Shown here piece after piece: positions 6,746-13,106 of a stretch of 13,106 nt of DNA. The position numbers and the translations under genes are program-made. The stretch is taken from positions 1 through 13,106 of the forward strand of contig JAOUGZ010000034.1 in the NCBI GenBank assembly GCA_029865405.1. The letters are read 5' to 3'. The notes under the pieces are model-generated. The model saw nothing but the letters and a program-made list of their open reading frames with translations. It was not told the origin of the DNA and searched no databases. The stretch comes from Betaproteobacteria bacterium (lineage in GTDB: Bacteria > Pseudomonadota > Gammaproteobacteria > Burkholderiales > SG8-39). Each line of letters begins with the position of its first letter. Within the stretch, counting starts at the first letter, position 1.

Positions 6746-8913
6746 TGCTGAAGGCCGAGATCGACGGCAAGCCCATCGAGGTGGCGCAGGGCACCTCGGT
6801 GATCGAGGCGGCGAAGCGCCTCGGCATCTTCGTGCCGCACTTCTGCTACCACGAGAAGCTTTCCATCGCCGCCAACTGCCGCATGTGCCTGGTCGAAGTG
6901 GAGAAGGCGCCCAAGCCCCTGCCGGCGTGCGCCACGCCGGTGACCGACGGCATGAAGGTGTGGACGCATTCGCCCGCCGCGAAGAAGGCGCAGAACGGCG
7001 TCATGGAGTTCCTGCTCATCAACCACCCGCTGGACTGCCCGATCTGCGACCAGGGCGGCGAGTGCCAGCTGCAGGACCTGGCGGTGGGGTATGGCGGCTC
7101 CGCCTCGCGCTATCAGGAGGAAAAGCGCGTCGTGCTGCACAAGGACCTCGGCCCGCTGGTCGCCGCCGAGGAAATGAGCCGCTGCATCCAGTGCACGCGC
7201 TGCGTGCGCTTCGGCGAGGAGATCGGCGGCGTCATGGAGCTCGGCATGATCAACCGCGGCGAACTGGCGGAGATCGTGTCCTTCGTCGGGCGCAGCGTCG
7301 ACTCGGAGCTCTCCGGCAACATGATCGACCTGTGCCCGGTGGGCGCGCTGACCTCGAAGCCGTTCCGCTACGCCGCGCGCACCTGGGAGCTGTCGCGCCG
7401 GCGCAGCATCTCGCCGCACGACGGCCTGGGCGCCAACCTCGTCGTGCAGGTGAAGCAGAACAAGGTGCTGCGCGTGCTGCCGGTCGAAAACGAGGCCGTC
7501 AACGAATGCTGGCTTTCGGACAAGGACCGATTTTCCTACGAAGGCCTGAATTCGCCCGAGCGCCTGACGCGGCCGATGGCGCGCATCGACGGCCGTCTGC
7601 AGGACGTGGCGTGGGAGACGGCGCTCGAGCGCGCCGCGGCCGGCCTGCAGGATGCGGGCGTGCTGGCTTCGCCGCACGCCACGCTGGAAGAACTGTACCT
7701 CGCCGGCAAGCTGGGCCCGGCGGATTTCCGCCTGCGGCACTGCGACTTCTCCGCCGACGGCAAGCGCGCCGGCATCCCGTGGCTGGGCATGCCGATCGCC
7801 GCGCTCGGCGCGCTCGATTGCGTCCTGGTGGTCGGCTCGTTCCTGCGCAAGGACCATCCGCTCATTGCGCACCGCCTGCGCCAGGCGGCGAAGCGCGGCG
7901 CGCAGATCCACGTGCTGCACTCGGTGGATGACGACTGGCTGATGCCGATCGCCAGCAAGACGATCGTTGCGCCGTCGGCGCTGCCCGGCGCTGTCGCCGG
8001 TTTGCAGGACAAGCTCGCCGGCGCGAAGAACCCGGCCGTGCTTCTGGGCAATTTCGCGCAGCAGCACCCGCAGGCGGCGGCGATCCACGCCGCCGCGCAG
8101 GCGCTCGGCGTGAGACTCGGCTTTCTCGGCGAAGCGGCGAATTCGGTGGGCGGCTACGTCGCCGGACTGCCGGGCGGCGGCGGGCTGCCCGCGGTGCTGC
8201 GCAAGGCAGCGCTCGTGCTGCTCAACGTGGAGCCGGCACTCGACTGCGCCGATCCGCGTGCCGCCGCGCGCGCGAAATTCATCGTCAACCTGACCTCGTG
8301 GAAATCCGGCGTCGGCGACGTGCTGCTGCCGATCGTGCCGTTCACCGAGACGCCCGGCACCTTCGTCAATACCGAGGGACGCGTGCAGGGCTTCCAGGCC
8401 TGCGCGCTGCCCCAGGGCGAGGCGCGCCCGGCCTGGAAGGTGCTGCGGGTCCTGGGGACGATGCTCGGCCGCCCGGGATTCGATTTCGACACGATCGAGC
8501 AGGTGCGCGATGCCTGCCTCGGCGGACGCGACGTGGCGGGACTGCTCGACAATCGCATCGAGGCGCCGATTGCTGCGGCCGGCGCGCCAGCCGGCCTGCA
8601 ACGCATCGCCGACGTGCCGATATACTTCACCGATCCGCTGGTGCGCCGCGCGCCGTCGCTGCAAAAGACGCGCGACGCGCGCGCACCGCGCGCCTGGATG
8701 AACGCCCGGCTGCTGGCGAAGCTCGGCGTGGTTGACGGCCAGCCGGTGCGCGTGCGCCAGGGCGAGGGCAGCGCGCAGTTGCCGGCGGCGCTGGACGAGC
8801 GGCTGCCGGATGAGTGCGTGCGCATCGCGGCGGCGCACGCGTCGACCGCGACGCTCGGGCCGATGTTCGGCACCGTCGAGCTCGAGAAGGTCAGCGCGGA
8901 GAAGGCCGCCTAG
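6745..8913 (+). CDS. nuoG: NADH-quinone oxidoreductase subunit G
   Basis: NuoG (75 kDa subunit homologue) relays electrons from NuoF to NuoI. The 722-residue product has an N-terminal ferredoxin-like domain with N1b ligands Cys34, Cys45, Cys48 and Cys62. Cluster N5 is His94, Cys98, Cys101 and Cys107, and N4 is Cys147, Cys150, Cys153 and Cys197. From about 215 a molybdopterin-oxidoreductase-like fold follows, without cofactor in this family. The four extra cysteines for cluster N7 in E. coli are missing after RTWELSRRRSISPHDG, as in mitochondria and most non-enteric proteobacteria. From memory, betaproteobacterial NuoG is usually about 770-780 residues, so this one is somewhat short. The shortening appears to lie around ALERAAAGLQDAGVLASPHA and in the C-terminal half, with no frameshift visible. 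AAGGAAG (6731-6737) supports the ATG. The TAG abuts nuoH. Confidence 0.96.
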   Translation: MLKAEIDGKPIEVAQGTSVIEAAKRLGIFVPHFCYHEKLSIAANCRMCLVEVEKAPKPLPACATPVTDGMKVWTHSPAAKKAQNGVMEFLLINHPLDCPICDQGGECQLQDLAVGYGGSASRYQEEKRVVLHKDLGPLVAAEEMSRCIQCTRCVRFGEEIGGVMELGMINRGELAEIVSFVGRSVDSELSGNMIDLCPVGALTSKPFRYAARTWELSRRRSISPHDGLGANLVVQVKQNKVLRVLPVENEAVNECWLSDKDRFSYEGLNSPERLTRPMARIDGRLQDVAWETALERAAAGLQDAGVLASPHATLEELYLAGKLGPADFRLRHCDFSADGKRAGIPWLGMPIAALGALDCVLVVGSFLRKDHPLIAHRLRQAAKRGAQIHVLHSVDDDWLMPIASKTIVAPSALPGAVAGLQDKLAGAKNPAVLLGNFAQQHPQAAAIHAAAQALGVRLGFLGEAANSVGGYVAGLPGGGGLPAVLRKAALVLLNVEPALDCADPRAAARAKFIVNLTSWKSGVGDVLLPIVPFTETPGTFVNTEGRVQGFQACALPQGEARPAWKVLRVLGTMLGRPGFDFDTIEQVRDACLGGRDVAGLLDNRIEAPIAAAGAPAGLQRIADVPIYFTDPLVRRAPSLQKTRDARAPRAWMNARLLAKLGVVDGQPVRVRQGEGSAQLPAALDERLPDECVRIAAAHASTATLGPMFGTVELEKVSAEKAA

Positions 8914-9951
8914 ATGGACTGGCGCCTCGCCTTCGTCGACACGGCCTGGAACCTGGCCGGCATCGTCGCCATCGTCGCGCCGCTGTTCGTCGCCGTGGCC
9001 TACCTCACGCTGTGGGAAAGGAAGCTCATCGGCTGGATCCAGATCCGCATCGGCCCCAACCGCGTCGGCCCGCTCGGACTGCTGCAGCCGATCGCCGACG
9101 GCCTAAAGCTGCTGTTCAAGGAGATCATCGTCCCGACGAACGCCAGCACGGCGCTGTTCGTCGTGGCGCCGATCATGATGCTGATGCCGGCAATGGCGGC
9201 GTGGGCCGTCATTCCGTTCGCCCCCGAGCTGGTGCTCGCCGACATCAACGCCGGGCTGCTCTACGTGCTGGCGCTCAGCTCGCTGGGCGTGTACGGCGTG
9301 ATCATCGCCGGCTGGGCCTCGAACTCCAAGTACGCCTTCCTCGGCGCCATGCGCTCGGCGGCGCAGATGGTGTCCTATGAGCTCGCCATGGGCTTCGCCC
9401 TGGTGGTGGTGCTGATGGTCTCGGGCAGCCTCAACCTCTCGGACATCGTCGCGCAGCAGGGACGCGGCCGCTTCGCCGACGCAGGGCTCACGTTCCTCTC
9501 CTGGAACTGGCTGCCGCTCGCGCCGATGCTGCTCGTGTATTTCATCTCCGGCGTGGCGGAGACCAACCGCGCGCCCTTCGACGTGGTCGAGGGCGAATCC
9601 GAAATCGTCGCCGGCCACATGATCGAATACTCGGGGATGAGCTTTGCGCTCTTCTTTCTCGCCGAGTACATGAACATGCTGCTGATCAGCGCGCTCACGG
9701 CGATCCTGTTCTTCGGCGGCTGGCAGGCGCCGGTGTCGAGCGCGCTGTTCGACGCCGTGCCGCCGATCCTGTGGCTGCTGGCCAAGATCTTCGTCATCGT
9801 GTCCATGTTCCTGTGGATCCGCGCCACCTTCCCGCGCTACCGCTACGACCAGATCATGCGCCTGGGCTGGAAGGTGTTCATCCCGCTGACGCTGGTGTGG
9901 ATCGCGGTGATCGGCTTGTGGATGCAGACACCGTGGAGCCTGTGGCGATGA
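8914..9951 (+). CDS. nuoH: NADH-quinone oxidoreductase subunit H
   Basis: NuoH (ND1 homologue) is the membrane subunit that forms the quinone entry tunnel and starts the proton path. The 345-residue product has about eight membrane helices. The conserved cytoplasmic loop follows the first helix: [20 protein letters not shown] (34-53), then [15 protein letters not shown] (57-70). The acidic loop [20 protein letters not shown] (215-234), with Glu216, Asp223, Glu226, Glu228 and Glu230, is the most conserved part of the family and lines the quinone chamber. The ATG follows the nuoG TAG directly, with GGAGAAGG (8898-8905) inside the end of nuoG serving as ribosome-binding site. The stop overlaps the nuoI ATG by four bases (ATGA). 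Confidence 0.97.
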   Translation: MDWRLAFVDTAWNLAGIVAIVAPLFVAVAYLTLWERKLIGWIQIRIGPNRVGPLGLLQPIADGLKLLFKEIIVPTNASTALFVVAPIMMLMPAMAAWAVIPFAPELVLADINAGLLYVLALSSLGVYGVIIAGWASNSKYAFLGAMRSAAQMVSYELAMGFALVVVLMVSGSLNLSDIVAQQGRGRFADAGLTFLSWNWLPLAPMLLVYFISGVAETNRAPFDVVEGESEIVAGHMIEYSGMSFALFFLAEYMNMLLISALTAILFFGGWQAPVSSALFDAVPPILWLLAKIFVIVSMFLWIRATFPRYRYDQIMRLGWKVFIPLTLVWIAVIGLWMQTPWSLWR

Positions 9952-10439
9952 CGCAGCGGATCATCGACTTCTTCCGTGCATTCCTGCTGCTGGAGCTCGT
10001 CCGCGGCCTGGCGCTGACCGGCCGGCACCTGTTCGCGCGCAAGATCACGGTGCAGTTCCCCGAGGAAAAGACGCCGCAGAGCCCGCGATTTCGCGGGCTG
10101 CACGCGCTGCGCCGCTACCCGAACGGCGAAGAGCGCTGCATCGCCTGCAAGCTGTGCGAGGCCGTGTGCCCGGCGCTGGCCATCCACATCGAGTCCGAGC
10201 AGCGCGCCGACGGCACGCGCCGCACCACGCGCTACGACATCGATCTCATCAAGTGCATCTACTGCGGCTTCTGCGAGGAGGCCTGCCCGGTGGACGCCAT
10301 CGTCGAGACGCGCGTGTTCGAGTTCCACGGCGAAAAGCGCGGCGACCTGTACTACACCAAGCCCATGCTGCTGGCGGTGGGCGATCGCTACGAAGCGCAG
10401 ATCGCGAAGGACCGCGAAGCGGACGCCGCCTTCCGTTGA
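9948..10439 (+). CDS. nuoI: NADH-quinone oxidoreductase subunit I (clusters N6a, N6b)
   Basis: NuoI (TYKY homologue) is an 8Fe ferredoxin that links NuoG to cluster N2 on NuoB. The 163-residue product begins with an amphipathic membrane-associated helix (about 5-30). Two classic [4Fe-4S] motifs follow: Cys64, Cys67, Cys70, Cys74 in [12 protein letters not shown] and Cys103, Cys106, Cys109, Cys113 in [12 protein letters not shown]. Between helix and clusters is [18 protein letters not shown], a conserved family segment whose DNA here forms a hairpin. The ATGA overlap with nuoH, plus GGAG at 9935-9938, supports the start. A longer frame is open upstream but would only read through nuoH. nuoJ follows after 19 bases, the widest gap within the nuo cluster. 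Confidence 0.97.
   Translation: MTQRIIDFFRAFLLLELVRGLALTGRHLFARKITVQFPEEKTPQSPRFRGLHALRRYPNGEERCIACKLCEAVCPALAIHIESEQRADGTRRTTRYDIDLIKCIYCGFCEEACPVDAIVETRVFEFHGEKRGDLYYTKPMLLAVGDRYEAQIAKDREADAAFR
10080..10099 (+). repeat. Palindromic hairpin inside nuoI
   Basis: AGCCCGCG (10080-10087) is the exact reverse complement of CGCGGGCT (10092-10099), with an ATTT loop, giving an 8-base-pair stem (the A and T flanking the loop could pair as well). It codes for the conserved residues SPRFRG. The use of CGA and TTT at the loop is unusual next to the C- or G-ending codons around it. No T-run follows, so it is not a typical terminator. It may be a by-product of conserved protein sequence plus GC-rich codon choice. 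Confidence 0.5.
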
Positions 10440-10458
10440 CACGAGACACGACTGACGC

Positions 10459-11055
10459 ATGCTCGAGACCGTAGTCTTCTACGTCTTTGCCGCCATATTG
10501 CTGCTCTCGGCGCTGCGCGTGATCACCGCGCGCAACCCGGTGCACGGCGCGCTCGCCCTGGTGCTCGCGTTCTTCACCGCGGCCGGCATCTGGCTGCTGC
10601 TGCGCGCGGAGTTCCTCGCCATCACGCTGGTGCTGGTCTATGTCGGCGCGGTGATGGTGCTGTTCCTGTTCGTGGTCATGATGCTCGACGTCGACCTCGA
10701 GCGCCTGCGCGAGGGTTTCTGGAAGAACCTGCCCATGGCGGTGGTGGTCGGCGGCATCATGGCCCTCGAGATGGTGGCGGTCCTGGCGCACCGCTACTTC
10801 GGCGCGGCGGCGCGCACGCGCGTGGTGCCGCCCGACTACAGCAACACCAAGGAGCTGGGCCGCGTGCTGTACACGCAATACGTGTACGCGTTCGAGATCG
10901 CGGCGGTGATCCTGCTGGTGGCGATCATCGCCGCCATCGCCCTGACGCTGCGCCGGCGCAAGGACACCAAGTCCCAGGACCCGGCGCGCCAGGTGGCGGC
11001 GCGGCGCGAGGAGCGCGTGCGCCTGGTGTCGATGCCGGCGGAGAAGGAGCGCTGA
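10459..11055 (+). CDS. nuoJ: NADH-quinone oxidoreductase subunit J
   Basis: NuoJ (ND6 homologue) is a five-helix membrane subunit that couples quinone reduction to the proton channels. The 198-residue product has helices at about 4-20, 27-48, 53-77, 92-110 and 142-165. The third helix holds the hallmark [20 protein letters not shown] (55-74), the segment that changes between pi-bulge and alpha-helix in known structures. A basic cytoplasmic tail of about 30 residues ends the protein. The ATG at 10459 has only weak purines upstream (CGAGAC). The 19-base gap before it shows no promoter or terminator that I can support. The TGA overlaps the nuoK ATG by one base. Confidence 0.95.
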   Translation: MLETVVFYVFAAILLLSALRVITARNPVHGALALVLAFFTAAGIWLLLRAEFLAITLVLVYVGAVMVLFLFVVMMLDVDLERLREGFWKNLPMAVVVGGIMALEMVAVLAHRYFGAAARTRVVPPDYSNTKELGRVLYTQYVYAFEIAAVILLVAIIAAIALTLRRRKDTKSQDPARQVAARREERVRLVSMPAEKER

Positions 11056-11366
11056 TGGGCGCGCTCTCGCTCAACCACTTCCTGGTGCTCGGCGCGCTGC
11101 TGTTCGCGGTCAGCGTGGTCGGCATTTTCCTCAATCGCCGCAACGTCATCGTGCTGCTGATGGCGATCGAGCTGATGCTGCTCGCCGTGAATCTCAATTT
11201 CATCGCCTTCTCGCACTTCCTGGGCGACCTCGCGGGCCAGGTGTTCGTGTTCTTCATCCTCACGGTGGCCGCCGCCGAGTCGGCCATCGGCCTGGCGATC
11301 CTGGTGGTGCTGTTCCGCAACCTCGCCACCATCAATGCCGAAGACCTGGACACCCTGAAGGGATGA
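11055..11366 (+). CDS. nuoK: NADH-quinone oxidoreductase subunit K
   Basis: NuoK (ND4L homologue, related to MrpC) is a three-helix membrane subunit contributing to proton translocation. The 103-residue product is at the usual length. Its two essential buried glutamates are present: Glu39 in [13 protein letters not shown] and Glu75 in [11 protein letters not shown], matching Glu36 and Glu72 of E. coli. Helices run at about 8-26, 31-52 and 62-87. ATG 11055 overlaps the nuoJ stop and has a strong AAGGAG (11044-11049) five bases upstream. The stop overlaps the nuoL ATG by four bases (ATGA). Confidence 0.97.
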   Translation: MGALSLNHFLVLGALLFAVSVVGIFLNRRNVIVLLMAIELMLLAVNLNFIAFSHFLGDLAGQVFVFFILTVAAAESAIGLAILVVLFRNLATINAEDLDTLKG

Positions 11367-13106
11367 AGGCCCTCTATCTTCTCGTACCGCTGGCGCCGCT
11401 CGCCGGGGCGCTCCTCGCCGGCCTGGGCGGCCGGGCGCTCGGCCGCGCCGGGGCGCACTGGGTCACGATCCTGGCGGTGCTGGCGTCGTTTCTCGCCTCG
11501 TGCTGGATCTTCGCCGACGTCCAGCAGGGCAACACGTTCAACGGCAGCGTCTATACCTGGCTGACGAGCGGCGGCGTGCGGCTCGAGATCGGCTTCCTCA
11601 TCGACCCGCTCACCACGCTGATGATGGTGGTCGTCACCTTCGTGTCCCTGATGGTGCACGTGTACACCATCGGCTACATGGCGGAGGATCCCGGGTACCA
11701 GCGCTTCTTCGCCTACATCTCGCTGTTCACGTTCGCCATGCTCATGCTGGTGATGGCGAACAACTTCCTGCAGCTGTTCTTCGGCTGGGAGGCGGTGGGC
11801 CTCGTGTCGTACCTGCTCATCGGCTTCTGGTACACGCGCCCCACGGCGATCCACGCGAACCTGAAGGCGTTCCTCGTCAACCGGGTGGGCGACTTCGGCT
11901 TCCTGCTCGGCATCGGGCTGCTGCTGGCGCACTTCGGCAGCCTGGACTACGCGCAGGTGTTCGGCGCGGCGCCGTCGTCCGCGGCCGCGCCGATGACCCT
12001 GATTCTCATCCTGCTGTTCGTCGGCGCCATGGGCAAGAGCGCGCAGTTCCCGCTTCACGTGTGGCTGCCCGACTCGATGGAAGGCCCGACGCCGATCTCG
12101 GCGCTGATCCACGCCGCCACCATGGTGACGGCGGGCATCTTCATGGTGGCGCGCATGTCGCCGCTGTACGAGCTGTCGCCGACGGCGCGCGGCGTGGTGC
12201 TGGTGATCGGCGGCATCACGGCGCTCTTCATGGCGCTGGTGGCGCTCACGCAGTACGACATCAAGCGCGTGGTGGCGTACTCGACGCTGTCGCAGCTCGG
12301 CTACATGACGGTCGCGCTCGGCGCCTCGGCGTACTCGGCAGCGATCTTCCACCTCATGACGCACGCCTTCTTCAAGGCGGTGCTGTTCCTCGCCGCGGGC
12401 TCGGTGATCATCGCGCTGCACCACGAGCAGGACATGCGCCGCATGGGCGGGTTGAAACGGTACATGCCCTGGACCTACTGGACGCTGCTGCTCGGCGCGA
12501 TCTCCTCGGCGGGCATCCCGGGGTTCGCGGGCTTCTTCTCCAAGGACGCGATCATCGAGGCGGTGCGCCATTCGACGACGCCCGGGGCCCTGTTCGCCTG
12601 GCTCTGCGTGCTGATCACCGTCTTCATCACCGCCACGTACACCTTCCGGCTCGTGTTCATGGCGTTTCATGGCAGGCCGCGCTTCGACCCCGCGCATCCC
12701 CCGCACGAGTCGCCCGCGGTGGTGACCGTGCCGCTCGTGCTCCTCGCCATCCCGTCGGTGGTGGCGGGCTACGTCGTCGGCCCGGTGGTGTACGGGGACT
12801 TCTTCGGCAGCGCATTGCCGCCCACGGCGGGCGAGTTCCACGGCCTGTGGGCGTTCATCGGGCACGGCTTCACCTCGCTGCCGTTCTGGCTCGCCGCGGC
12901 CGGCATCGCTACGGCATTCTGGCTCTATCTCGTGCGCACGGATCTGCCTAAGCGCATCGCCATCGCGCTCGGGCCGCTCTACGCGGTGGTGGAGCGCAAG
13001 TACGGCTTCGACGAGCTCTACGCCTGGCTGTTCGGCGCCGGGGCGCGCGTGCTGGGCACCGGGCTGTGGAAGGCGGGCGACCAGACCCTGATCGACGGCA
13101 TCGCGG
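11363..13106 (+). CDS. nuoL: NADH-quinone oxidoreductase subunit L (3' end beyond window)
   Basis: NuoL (ND5 homologue) is the distal antiporter-like proton pump of complex I. The frame stays open from ATG 11363 to the right edge, giving about 581 residues of a protein usually about 650-680 long, so the C-terminal part (the lateral helix region) is cut by the window and not by mutation. Key residues are present: Glu143 in [18 protein letters not shown], Lys225 in [18 protein letters not shown], His250 in [15 protein letters not shown], His334 and Lys338 in [16 protein letters not shown], and Lys394 in [11 protein letters not shown]. The family sequence [14 protein letters not shown] appears at 544-557. 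The start overlaps the nuoK stop (ATGA), with no well-spaced Shine-Dalgarno sequence, so it probably relies on translational coupling. nuoM and nuoN should follow. Confidence 0.96.
   Translation, partial: MKALYLLVPLAPLAGALLAGLGGRALGRAGAHWVTILAVLASFLASCWIFADVQQGNTFNGSVYTWLTSGGVRLEIGFLIDPLTTLMMVVVTFVSLMVHVYTIGYMAEDPGYQRFFAYISLFTFAMLMLVMANNFLQLFFGWEAVGLVSYLLIGFWYTRPTAIHANLKAFLVNRVGDFGFLLGIGLLLAHFGSLDYAQVFGAAPSSAAAPMTLILILLFVGAMGKSAQFPLHVWLPDSMEGPTPISALIHAATMVTAGIFMVARMSPLYELSPTARGVVLVIGGITALFMALVALTQYDIKRVVAYSTLSQLGYMTVALGASAYSAAIFHLMTHAFFKAVLFLAAGSVIIALHHEQDMRRMGGLKRYMPWTYWTLLLGAISSAGIPGFAGFFSKDAIIEAVRHSTTPGALFAWLCVLITVFITATYTFRLVFMAFHGRPRFDPAHPPHESPAVVTVPLVLLAIPSVVAGYVVGPVVYGDFFGSALPPTAGEFHGLWAFIGHGFTSLPFWLAAAGIATAFWLYLVRTDLPKRIAIALGPLYAVVERKYGFDELYAWLFGAGARVLGTGLWKAGDQTLIDGIA

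Noticed and set aside
8577..8596. 7-base-pair inverted repeat GGCCGGC/GCCGGCC in nuoG
   Set aside because: Short GC-only repeats of this size are expected by chance in such GC-rich coding DNA, and nothing else marks the site.
6418..8838. Very long antisense open frame (806 codons) opposite nuoF/nuoG
   Set aside because: It mirrors GC-biased codons of the sense genes, is rich in Arg, His and Ala, and matches no family. The sense strand carries unmistakable NuoF and NuoG.
10925..12865. Antisense open frame of 646 codons opposite nuoJ, nuoK and nuoL
   Set aside because: Its translation is a low-complexity His/Arg/Glu-rich shadow of membrane-protein codons. No ribosome-binding site or motif supports it.
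11500..12951. Long + strand open frame in a different frame from nuoL
   Set aside because: It overlaps the real NuoL frame, which stays open from 11363 to the edge and carries all family motifs. The alternative is Arg/His/Gly-rich noise.

Overview
The window is a GC-rich stretch of ordinary bacterial chromosome. Third codon positions are overwhelmingly G or C in every gene. It carries most of a respiratory complex I (nuo) operon, preceded by a short block of housekeeping genes, all on the + strand. Gene order (tpiA, secG, tRNA-Leu, nuoA to nuoL), unfused nuoC and nuoD, a NuoG without the N7 cluster ligands, and the protein sequences themselves all suggest a betaproteobacterium (Burkholderiales, Nitrosomonadales or Rhodocyclales in the broad sense). 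I cannot name the genus. This is inference from family knowledge, not from a search.

Layout. Bases 2-370 hold the 3' part of a UbiE-like SAM-dependent methyltransferase. Bases 367-969 hold an unrecognised, helix-rich, highly charged protein with a non-ATG start that appears translationally coupled to it. tpiA (999-1715) and secG (1720-2103) follow, with a plausible -10 element just before tpiA. A tRNA-Leu with anticodon GAG and an encoded CCA end lies at 2135-2222. The nuoA start codon lies only three bases beyond that CCA. From there nuoA, B, C, D, E, F, G, H, I, J, K and L run without a break. Gaps between them range from 19 bases down to 4-base overlaps. nuoL runs off the right edge, and nuoM and nuoN would be expected beyond it.

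How the genes work together. NuoE, F and G form the NADH-oxidising module (FMN plus a chain of Fe-S clusters). NuoB, C, D and I form the connecting module that carries electrons to quinone through clusters N6a, N6b and N2. NuoA, H, J, K and L are membrane subunits for quinone access and proton pumping. All cluster ligands and the key membrane charges I could check are present, so the complex looks functional. TpiA (glycolysis) and SecG (protein export) are conserved neighbours rather than parts of complex I.

I found no mobile element, CRISPR array, defence system or novel multi-gene system. The most interesting points are the tRNA-Leu/nuoA junction, which leaves no room for a separate nuo promoter or a normal ribosome-binding site, and the unknown protein at 367-969. 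Smaller points are residue changes at otherwise conserved sites in NuoF and NuoE and two perfect intragenic hairpins.
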